A stretch of 11,903 bases of DNA, from NCBI GenBank assembly GCA_003024985.2, contig PXIH01S0026309.1. One strand, given 5' to 3'. Below the pieces are notes generated by a model. That model saw only the letters and a program-made list of their open reading frames with translations. It did no database searches and had not been told where the DNA came from. Within the stretch, counting starts at the first letter, position 1. The number at the start of each line of letters is the position of its first letter. The DNA comes from Euperipatoides rowelli (taxonomy: Eukaryota > Onychophora > Udeonychophora > Euonychophora > Peripatopsidae). The position numbers were made by a program, and so were the translations under genes. This document shows positions 1-7,209 of this stretch, one piece after another.

Positions 1-102
1 CCCAAAATTCTCAAATTCCTCAATTGTTGTCTGAGTAGCTACCTCTACCCTTGATCTTTCCATAAACGAAGAGATAGACATCAATATCTCCTCTAATTGG
101 TC
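1..102 (-). other. Open minus-strand coding-like fragment at left edge
   Basis: Read on the minus strand from 102 to 1, all 34 codons are open and the translation is acidic and soluble-looking (it begins DQLEEILMSISSF and ends TIEEFENFG). It stops abruptly at the 5' end of LINE copy A, and its other end runs off the window. There is no start codon or splice site to define it. It does not match the array unit or LINE copy B. It may be a piece of a gene or element that was cut by LINE copy A or by a rearrangement. In DNA this AT-rich, 34 open codons is only weak evidence, and I do not recognise the protein. Confidence 0.3.
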
Positions 103-1936
103 CAAACAAAAATGATGCCAGAACCAGATGGATTAACCTATGATTTATATAAACATGTTAATCAGAAATTAATCATATGTTATAAATTATTTATTGGACA
201 ACCCTTTGGATAACATTGAATATTGGCAATTGTTTAAGTCATATATTAAAGTAATACCAAATAATACAAAATTGGTGATTGGGGTATAGCTATTAATAAA
301 TATAGGCCCATAGCCCTCTCTAATACAGATCAGAAGATCATGGAGAAAATATTATTAAATCAAATAACTCCAATAGTGAAGTAGAAATTCCGGATTCAGT
401 ATATGGGATAAAGAGGAAGACTATAGCACAGGCCATATTAACTTTACATGGTATTTTCTAATTATCACAGAATGGTAAGAGAAGAATAAATTGTATATAT
501 TGCTGTTGACATGCATGGAGCATTCAATAATGTTAATTTACATTATTTAGCATATCTAATACTTAAATACATTGGTCCTAGTAAAATATCTAGTCTGTTA
601 GTTCCTCAATCAAAAGTTATATTACCAGTTTGATAGGATGTCAAATGGAATCCTCCAGGGGTCTTCCCTCTCCTCGTTATTATATTCTCTGTATCTAAGT
701 GATCTTATAAATGAAATTGAAAAGATCTCTAAAGGGATATGGATCAATGGAAGAATAAAAAAATTTAAACTTTTTTCATATATTGATGATTTAACCATAT
801 TTGCTACTGGTAAGGATCAACTAGATATGATTTATAAAAAATTGCAAATGTTCATGATAACTACAGGATCTTGTGTGAACTTCCAGAAATCATATGTGTG
901 GAATATTAAAAAGAATAAAATGGAAAACGATAAAGATATGGAATGAGTACATGGAAAAATCATGGGAATTAAATTTTTCATTAAATATACAAATGCATTG
1001 CAATATACTCTCTTGCTTAAGTGTATGGAATATATAAAGTTTAATATATCTAACTATCAAAAATACAATCTTGGTCTCCTGGATAAGGTAAAATTGATAA
1101 ACTTATTGGCAGTGGCAAGGTTATTTTATTATTTTCCTTATGTACCAATTTCCAAAGGTTTTTTTTTTAATAAGTTTAATAAGGTCATACAAAATTTTCT
1201 ATTCCCAGGATATAAATTTGTAGGGATATATAGAATAAGGCTGCCAATAGTTAATGGAGGATTGGGGTTAATCATTATATACATGGCTAATAAAGTAATA
1301 ATGTATAATTACGTAAAAAAACATAGTTGATAATAGGGTCTTTGGAAGATTGTATGAAATAAGTGACACAGTTAAAGATCCTCTGTTTGTAAGGTGGGTA
1401 ACCACATAGCAGGAGATAAATCAGTTAAATATGGAACAGAAGGTTACACATAAATGTTATAAATATTAGTAATGAAACAGGAAACAGAGTTTCTAAATTA
1501 TAAAAAATAAAAGTAACCTAAAGTTTATAAAAAATTATTTTATACATTGAAAATTCCACGACTTTTTAGTTAAATAAACATTAGCACTACTTCCTACTGG
1601 ACAATGGCTCGATAAAATGGGAATAGTTAATGGTATGGAAACTACCAGATGCCCATTGAGATGTGGGCAGTTGGAAGATTCGCATCATATATTCTGGGAT
1701 TCTACGAAATTAAATGAAACAAGGTTGAAAATATTTGGGGGAATAAGTAATAAAATGTAATCTAACAGAATGTATAAGGGCTAGAGATATAAAAAAAAAC
1801 ATTCCAAAAGAAGTGTTCAAGCCTATTGTTAGTGTACCATGTTTTTTGCCATATAACTATTTTAATTTCATTTATACATAAGATTATGTTTCTGTTAAAA
1901 GCTGAAGTATTTCATAGGCTCTGGGGGAAAATGTAA
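101..1936 (+). pseudogene. LINE copy A ORF2 remnant: reverse transcriptase to C-terminus
   Basis: This is the 3' part of a non-LTR retrotransposon ORF2, whose enzyme would copy element RNA into a nicked chromosomal target. In order I see YRPIALSN (about 300-324), motif A AVDMHGAFNNVN (about 502-537, catalytic Asp 508-510), QGSSLSSLLYSLYL (about 656-697), and the catalytic YIDD box (779-790). The thumb follows, with NLGLLDKVKLINLL and GGLGLI. The C-terminal zinc motif CPLRC...HH begins at 1650, but its last Cys is Ser (1701-1703). The frame from 638 to 1330 is continuous except for one TGA at 944-946, where copy B has GGA. Upstream and downstream of that stretch there are several frameshifts. 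The ORF2 stop that matches copy B is 1934-1936. Non-functional. Confidence 0.88.
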
Positions 1937-2163
1937 ATTATGTAAAGTAAAAGTTGTATGATATGTGATTATTATGCATATAAATATTTTGTATCTTCGG
2001 TATAATTTTTTTTAATAATTATTTTGAATTAATGTGTTTGTAAATCCAAATAAAGGAAGAGAATCTTTATTTGGAGTTTTAAATGGTATAGCTAGAAATA
2101 TAGTTATATCTGTATTTAGTTAGTTTTATAAATAAAATAAAAATAAATAAAATAAAAAAAAAA
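1937..2163 (+). other. LINE copy A 3' UTR and extended A-rich tail
   Basis: Up to about 2045 this is the same 3' UTR as in copy B (10400 to about 10508). Copy B then goes straight into an A-rich tail. Copy A instead carries about 85 bp of unrelated sequence, opening with a perfect hairpin (2046-2074), before its own AAATA-type tail. An AATAAA hexamer lies inside the hairpin's left arm, so the extra segment could be downstream sequence carried along when transcription read past the normal end. It could equally be a subfamily difference or a small insertion. Confidence 0.6.
2046..2074. repeat. Perfect inverted repeat, 10-bp arms, 9-nt loop
   Basis: The arms CCAAATAAAG (2046-2055) and CTTTATTTGG (2065-2074) are exact reverse complements around a 9-base spacer. 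They lie at the point where copy A diverges from copy B. The left arm contains AATAAA, so an RNA hairpin here would fold over a polyadenylation-like signal. No function is demonstrated. Confidence 0.75.
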
Positions 2164-2931
2164 CATTGTTTCATGATATCCTTAGTTTAGAGATAAGATT
2201 GTCTTTAAATAATATCTGTACACTTTTTATTCAATTTTAAAAGTAAATCAATAATTTAGTATGTATCATGATCTATTAATGACCAAATAATATAGTTTCT
2301 ATTGTTTAGGAAAGCAAAATCAACAACAATGGTCATTGTTTGCATCACTATAATAGAGTAATTTAAATACTGTAACAATGACTGATTTGATAAATCACTA
2401 GGATTATCCTATAAATGTCGGGAGGTAAGTTATGAGGGAACTACCCCAAAAATGTTTATGCAAAAATTTGTTTGGTAAATGATAGTTTCACCCCTCAAAC
2501 TTTGTAAAAAAAAAAAAAAAGACCACTGTTTTATTTTAAATATTAGCTAGTTTAGGTAAAATTTATATTTTTCAGTAATAATTATTTATAAGCCGAAAAC
2601 TTATTTATTTAGAGTAGAATATATTAGTTTATGTTTACACCCTGCAGAGCAGGTCCAACAGTCATGTTGGCTGACTTGTCACGGCCCAGCAATTCCAAGG
2701 TTTATGGTTCGATTGCAAGAAAAGCCATTTTTATGGGTTTGTCCAGAAAAATGTTTCTTGCATTTTTTTAATTATGTATATTTATGTTTTATAAACCTAA
2801 AAATAAGCTTTGTATAATTCTATGTATCATAGAATTTGATTATTGTATCTATTATGCATTGTATTACCTTGAATGTTCCTACATTGTAAATATATTAGTA
2901 AATTTATTTTTAAAGTGTGACAGACGTATTC
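2164..2931. repeat. Tandem repeat array, unit 1 (about 763 bp)
   Basis: This non-coding AT-rich unit opens with TTTCATGATATCCTTAG and carries landmarks shared by all units, such as CAAAATCAACAACAAT. Corresponding points lie at 2169 (unit 1) and 2932 (unit 2), a period of 763 bp. It starts directly after the A-tail of LINE copy A. A run of 15 A at 2506-2520 is private to this unit. It contains a GC-richer segment at about 2640-2730 that resembles a decayed tRNA-derived sequence (listed separately). No open frame of note is present. Confidence 0.88.
2640..2730 (+). other. tRNA-like segment inside array unit 1
   Basis: This GC-richer island holds an A-box-like TGGCTGACTTG (2668-2678) and, 38 bases on, a B-box-like GGTTCGATTGC (2706-2716) that matches 9 of 11 positions of the GGTTCGANTCC consensus. 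The spacing is close to that of the internal RNA polymerase III promoter of a tRNA. The same segment is more degraded in unit 2 (about 3672-3757) and mostly deleted in unit 3 (junction 4440/4441). The unit may have absorbed an old SINE. No complete cloverleaf is evident. Confidence 0.35.
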
Positions 2932-3303
2932 TTTCACGATATCCTTAGCTTATAGACAAGTTTGTCTTTAAATAATTTTTGTGCACTTTTATTCAATAAT
3001 AATAGTAAATCAATAATTTAGTACATATCATGATTATTCATGACAAATAATATGTTTTTTATTGTTTATGATAGCAAAATCAACAACAATATTCATTCTT
3101 CTCAGCACTATAGAGTAGTTTAAATGCAATAGCCTAACAATGGCTGATTTGATAAAAACACTCGGAATATCCTATCAATATGGGGAGCTAAGTTATGAAA
3201 GCACTACCACAAAAAAATGTTTATACGAAAATTCGTTTGTCAAATGTTAGTTTCCCCATTCAAACAGTCCACTGCTTTATTTTAAATATTAGCTTACTTA
3301 AGT

Positions 3304-3316
3304 AAAAAAATATTTA
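3304..3316. repeat. Left target-site duplication of SINE 1
   Basis: The 13-mer AAAAAAATATTTA recurs exactly at 3589-3601. Units 1 and 3 have a single corresponding AT-rich site here, which marks the duplication as made by the SINE insertion. Confidence 0.85.
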
Positions 3317-3588
3317 ATTTTGTTTCGTTCCGTGGTCGAGTGGGTTTCTGCTTTATGAACCTGAGACATATGCCTGGGGGTTACAGGTTTGATCCCCGGC
3401 TAGGGCAGCTAAGGAAAGGATTTTTTCCCTAAGCTATAACAGCTCGCCTTGGGTTTTTTTCCCAGTACGCTGCCCTCCTTAACATCTAGGAACCTGTTTC
3501 TGGTGTATTTATTATTATTAATTTATTAAGTAAACACAAAAAAATACATTTCTTCTCCCATTGGAGGGGAAATCTATTTTTATCTAGA
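3317..3588 (+). mobile_element. SINE 1: tRNA-derived, 272 bp
   Basis: This non-autonomous retrotransposon has a tRNA-like head with a polymerase III promoter: box A TGGTCGAGTGGG (3333-3344) and box B GGTTTGATCCC (3386-3396). The long box spacing and the GTGGTCGAGTGG start suggest a Ser- or Leu-type (class II) tRNA ancestor. A unique body follows, then TTA-rich sequence at about 3510-3530, and a 3' end with CTTCTCCC...GGGGAAA (3552-3572) that can fold weakly. It interrupts unit 2 exactly, between perfect 13-bp duplications. The body contains no protein frame. Confidence 0.85.
3333..3396 (+). promoter_or_regulatory. Polymerase III internal promoter of SINE 1 (boxes A and B)
   Basis: Box A at 3333-3344 and box B at 3386-3396 lie in the plus orientation. 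Box B differs from GGTTCGANTCC by two bases. Transcription would start about 10 bases upstream of box A and run through the SINE body. Confidence 0.7.
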
Positions 3589-3601
3589 AAAAAAATATTT
3601 A
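3589..3601. repeat. Right target-site duplication of SINE 1
   Basis: This is an exact second copy of the 13-mer at 3304-3316, directly after the SINE. Unit 2 sequence resumes from here in register with units 1 and 3. Confidence 0.85.
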
Positions 3602-3970
3602 TTTTCAGTAATAATTCATTATAAACCGAAAACTTATTTATTTAGAGTAGATTAGATTACTTTGTGTTTATGCCCTGAGGACTGTCACAAGATTGTTTTG
3701 GCTGACGTGATACTGCCAGAGATTCCGAGGTTGCTTGTTCCAATCAAGAAAAAGGCCATTTTTCTGGGTTTGTCCAAAAATTGTTTCTTGCATTTTTTTT
3801 ATTATGTATAATTATTACTTATGTATTGTAAACCTAAAATAAGGTTTGTATAATTTGATGTATCAAAGAATTGGATTATTGTATCTATAACGCATTGTAT
3901 TTTACCTTGAATATTTCTGCATTGTAAATATATTAGTAAATTTATTTTTAAAGCATGAACAGAAGTATTG

Positions 3971-4504
3971 TTTCATGATATCCCTAGTTTATAGATAACT
4001 TTGTATTTAAATAATTTTTGTACACTTTTTATTCAATTTTAAAAGTAAATCAATAATTTAGTATGTATGATGATCTAATCATGACCAAATAATAAGTTTC
4101 TATTGTTTAGGATAGCAAAATCAACAACAATTGTCATTGTTTGCATCACTGTAGAGTAGTTTAAATACTGTAACAATGTCTGGTTTGATAAAATCACTAG
4201 GATTATCCTATCAATCTGGAGATGTAAGTTATGAGAGCACTATTCTAAAAAAATTGTTTATATAGAAATTTGTTTGGTAAATAATAGTTTCACACCACAA
4301 ACAATCCACTGTTCTATTTTAATATTTGCTATCTTATGTAAAAAATTAAATATCTTCAATAATAATTCATTATAAGTTGAAGGCTTAATTATTTAGAGTA
4401 GATTAGATTAGTTTATGTTTATGCCTTGTAGGGCTGGTCAGGAAGGCCATTTTTCTGGATTTGTTAAAAAAATGTTTGTAATTTTTTTCATTATGTAATA
4501 ATTA
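3971..4504. repeat. Tandem repeat array, unit 3, left part
   Basis: This part is colinear with units 1 and 2, starting at TTTCATGATATCCCTAG. It has an internal deletion of about 70 bp at 4440/4441 that removes most of the tRNA-like island. It breaks off at about 4504 within ATTATGTAATAATTA. The continuation of the unit is found about 7 kb away at 11538, so unit 3 was split by the large insertion at 4505-11537. Confidence 0.85.
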
Positions 4505-4699
4505 CAATGTTTTGCAAATTTTATTTTTCTGGAAAAAACAATTGTGAATCTTATTCTAGTTTTAGCCCTGATTTCAAATATATGTTTAGAATTTTTCTAG
4601 CAGGGACAGTTTTTGAGATACTAGAGTTTTAGTTTTTTAATGCTAAAAATCTATAGCCTAAATGCAATATAACACAATATTTACCCAAAAATTGTTTTT
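4505..4699 (-). other. Non-coding 3' flank of the minus-strand pseudogene
   Basis: This AT-rich stretch lies between the last recognisable codons of the minus-strand pseudogene (about 4701) and the putative element end (4505). No motif or frame is visible. Compared with my recollection of the protein family, most of its C-terminal half is missing, so this is probably the element's 3' end joined to the coding region by a large internal deletion. Confidence 0.4.
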
Positions 4700-5700
4700 G
4701 AGGAAATTTTTTTGAAAGGTACATAAAACCTTACAGTTTGATTCATGGTCTTTACAAATTGTTTAACAAGCCCACTTTTTTCTCTATCTTTCCAATTTCT
4801 TTGATGCCAATTTTTTTAGTATAGTGGTTATTTCTGTCTCTTCTACAGTATATCACTTGCAGAGGAAACAGGAATATTTTGTGTATCTTTGTTGCATCAC
4901 CAATATCATTGCAACTATTTTTAAGTTGCCACATACTATATCTTCCACTTATGTTCATTATATTTAATTAATCTGAGCATTTGGTGTTATAATTCATAAG
5001 TTTCTTTAGCCAAACTGGCATAAGCTACTTGGACAGAAGTCATTTATTGCCATTATATAGACCCCTCCCCTCAGAGCTGTTTTTGATGCATCTTTAAAGA
5101 GTTTCAAGTCCATTGACTCATTTTTGTAATCCAGAGTTTTCATTAAGTCACCAATACAATTTCAAAAAGTCAGTGTGTTGCCAAATAAGTAACAAGAAAA
5201 TTTTCTCTGTACCTGAATTCAAAAATGTTTGTCATTGGTTAGAGAATATTGCATTCCTGTAATCTGGAACCAAGCCGTTCTAACTTTTGTTTACTTAAGC
5301 CTAAGTCAAAGGCTAAGTGATTTAGATCCACTTAAGTTAATAAGTGTAGGTTTGGATTGCTTGTGCCCTGTTATAAAGGGTCACTTTATTCAGGAGTTGA
5401 TGGTAATTCCTCATTGTTATTTTCTTAACTCTCATTGTCAGACTCATTTGTTGGCTAGGAAGGTACTGGAAGACATAATTTTTTTTAGAGTATGGAATTG
5501 GTCTTCTTGCAGATGGAAAGTCTGGGTAAACTATGTCTCTTAGATTTAAACTGTTTGTAAATCCTTTTAGTTCAACAGAAAGAAATAACAACCAGTGACA
5601 TTGTCTTTTTGCTCTCTCTCCATACCATGTGCTTACTGCACAGTGAATAAAATAAGTTTTCAACTTTCCACCAATTAATCAATTTAACAAAACAGACTAC
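4700..5700 (-). pseudogene. Middle part of decayed minus-strand protein of unknown function
   Basis: Translating the minus strand with frame changes gives colinear landmarks of a protein family I recall only as repeated, intronless 'uncharacterized' arthropod proteins. From N- to C-terminus they are: MVWRE (5628-5614), IVYPDFPSARRPIP (5534-5493), DLGLSKQKLERLGSRL (5307-5260), FRYRENF (about 5217-5197), IGDLM (5155-5141), FKDASKTAL (about 5099-5071), YASLAKETYE (5025-4993), KYNEHKW (4965-4945), CGNLKIVAMILV to YTKYSCFLC (4933-4859), GLVKQFVKTMNQ (4773-4738) and FMYLSKKFP (about 4728-4702). At least six frameshifts and several stops separate them. The paired Cys in FLC and similar clusters suggest metal binding. 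Its N-terminal part lies at 10535-10707, beyond LINE copy B. The family assignment is from memory; the broken but continuous coding pattern is in the sequence. Confidence 0.7.
5696..5700. repeat. Left target duplication of LINE copy B (ACTAC)
   Basis: ACTAC lies directly before the LINE start and again directly after its A-tail (10534-10538). The first A of the right copy could belong to the tail, so the duplication is 4-5 bp. It is short, but it is supported because removing one copy plus the LINE rejoins the minus-strand reading frame without a shift. Confidence 0.6.
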
Positions 5701-5713
5701 CCTTCCGGTAAAG

Positions 5714-7090
5714 ATGGTGAATGTAATGGGTGCAGATTATTTTGCCAAGAAAAATTCTACAGATAATATTTTGAAAATGTTAAAACAAGACTTAAGTCAG
5801 TATGGAAAAGCTATCATAGATATTGATAACTCGGAAAAGTACATCAAGTTTTTAATTGGACTCAGATATTGGAATGAAATCTTCAGTTCAGCATACATGG
5901 AAAATCAATATATTTTTACATTGTATAGTGAAACCCTGGAATTTAAAATGGATACATCTGCCCTGGTATTGAAAATAATGGAGCTGGTAGGGAAGGATGC
6001 AATAGTCGGGTTATTCTTTCCTAGGAATCATAGATACATNGGAATTGATTTTATAAATAGCGAAGTGAAACAATTAGTTGAGAACAAATTTAGAGAATTT
6101 GATGGATATGTAATAGTGCCAGTGACTTACGGCGAATTATCACAATATATAGATATCAGAATACATTGGATGCCGCCGATAATGGATGACTGTGCTCAAG
6201 TAAGTAGCCTATTAGATAAATATGTAATAATAAGCTCTGTTCAAAATGAAAAATACAAGCTGTCAGAAGATATTTCTATTAAAAAAAAGGGTTATCAATT
6301 TGCAGGGCATCCTAAAGAAAAATATTTCAGAAAAGGACATATATCTTATGATAATGGGATCTCTCACATAGTCAAGGGGAGAGAGCCCATATGTTTAAAT
6401 TATAATACAGTAGGGACACAAGGCGTATGAGCGCACTGTTAAAAAATGTCTAAAATGTCAAATATTTGTGGAGGATGGGCACGAAAATGTCAAATGTGAT
6501 GCACAAAAAAAGTTCAACTATGTGAGCAAGCATAGTTTCTGAAAAATCAAAAGGGAAAGATAGAATTCCTAGAGAAATTGGCTATGATTATGGATCACAA
6601 GATTATTCAAAGAAAATAAATTTTGATCAAAATAAAAGCAAGTATCAACAAAGCACAAATACAAATATCAAAGTCGCACAAGAATGGGCAGCTTTTATTC
6701 CCAGTTTGACATCTGTGCAAGATAAGGAGTGGCAGGCATTAGCTGAGATTATGATCGACACATCTGACAAAGACGAGGTTGATAAAATGTTGATAAAGAA
6801 CGATAGAACTCCCAAGGTGAAATACTCAGATAACCCTGATAACCACTAATTTAATTTGGTTACAAAAAGGAATAAAAGAAAAATGAAAAAAATAAATCCA
6901 ATGTTAATATGTCTGATACTGCTACTTAATTTAGTAAATTGAATACCAATAAAGCAGATTCAAAGGTAAGGAAAACATATACTGTGTACTTGAAATTGAA
7001 AATGTGGAAAAACAGACTAATATAGAAAAGATAAACACGGAAGGTAAAGAAGGATTATTGGCATACTTCAATGTAATAATTAAGTTATAA
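5714..7090 (+). pseudogene. LINE copy B ORF1: RNA-binding protein with zinc knuckle
   Basis: ORF1 proteins of this group coat element RNA and help its integration. The first 238 codons (ATG 5714, stop 6428-6430) are intact and read as a globular domain ending KGREPICLNYN, the usual lead-in to a zinc knuckle. After a frameshift near 6424 the other frame gives CLKCQIFVEDGHENVKC (6447-6497, pattern CX2CX7HX4C), then stops. A second shift near 6540 opens DRIPREIGYDYG to SDNPDNH, ending in TAA 6847-6849. Basic residues follow (KRNKRKMKK), and with two further shifts and one more stop a tail ends LLAYFNVIIKL at TAA 7088-7090. The intact gene would be about 455 residues; the C-terminal extension beyond 6849 is inferred. 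One base is undetermined (N at 6040, in an Ile/Met codon). Start chosen as the first ATG of the open frame. Confidence 0.75.
6447..6497 (+). other. Zinc knuckle of ORF1, CX2CX7HX4C
   Basis: Cys codons at 6447-6449, 6456-6458 and 6495-6497 and His at 6480-6482 form one knuckle of 17 residues. The spacing between the second Cys and the His is 7, against 4 in retroviral-type knuckles. It lies out of frame with the N-terminal domain because of the shift near 6424. Confidence 0.65.
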
Positions 7091-7209
7091 TAGTAGCACA
7101 ATTGATAAAACTAAGCAATTTTATATGTAGTATAACGTTAGTATAATGTGTATTATAATCTTAGCAATGCAACTTTTCTTCCTTTTTTTGTATCATATTT
7201 ATCACATGC
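7091..7209 (+). other. Spacer between LINE copy B ORF1 and ORF2
   Basis: These are about 119 non-coding AT-rich bases between the inferred ORF1 stop and the proposed ORF2 ATG. I see nothing else in it. How ORF2 was translated, by reinitiation or internal entry, cannot be told from the sequence. Confidence 0.5.

Larger units (their letters stand above)
101..2163 (+). mobile_element. LINE copy A: 5'-truncated L1/Tx1-type retrotransposon
   Basis: From about 101 to 2045 this matches LINE copy B (about 8545-10500) nearly base for base, apart from scattered indels. It begins abruptly inside the fingers of the reverse transcriptase (at the codons for PEPDGL), as expected of a copy whose reverse transcription stopped early. 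It ends in a long A-rich tail of AAATA-type repeats. Relative to B it lacks about 30 bp near 603 and about 75 bp near 1850, and it has about 85 bp more at its 3' end. I could not find a target-site duplication: the 100 bp to the left resemble nothing to the right, so one end may have been rearranged. Confidence 0.9.
2932..3970. repeat. Tandem repeat array, unit 2, carrying a SINE
   Basis: This unit is colinear with unit 1 from TTTCACGATATCCTTAG to TTATTTTTAAAGCATGAACAG. It measures 1039 bp to the next corresponding point; subtracting the 272-bp SINE and one 13-bp duplication leaves about 754 bp, the normal unit length. Divergence from unit 1 is clear but modest, with many single substitutions and small indels. 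The arrangement looks like an old tandem duplication rather than a freshly homogenised satellite. Confidence 0.88.

Noticed and set aside
101-2163. LINE copy A inserted within the tandem array
   Set aside because: The array starts right after its tail, but the left flank (1-100) is not array sequence and no duplication was found, so this insertion site cannot be reconstructed.
3325-3405. A functional tRNA gene
   Set aside because: Boxes A and B are present, but no clean acceptor stem or anticodon arm can be formed, and the segment is joined to a SINE body between target duplications.
2164-4504. CRISPR-like array or short-period satellite
   Set aside because: The unit is about 760 bp, diverged and AT-rich; there are no short regularly spaced repeats with unique spacers.
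4752-4958. Minus-strand open frame of 68 codons as a separate small gene
   Set aside because: It is one frame of the frameshifted pseudogene: fragments such as NNHYTKK and the alternative-frame CGNLKIV belong to the larger broken protein.
5229-5543. Plus-strand open frame of about 104 codons
   Set aside because: It is the antisense of the minus-strand pseudogene, whose motifs (SARRPIP, GLSKQKLERLGSRL) explain the region; its own translation shows nothing recognisable.
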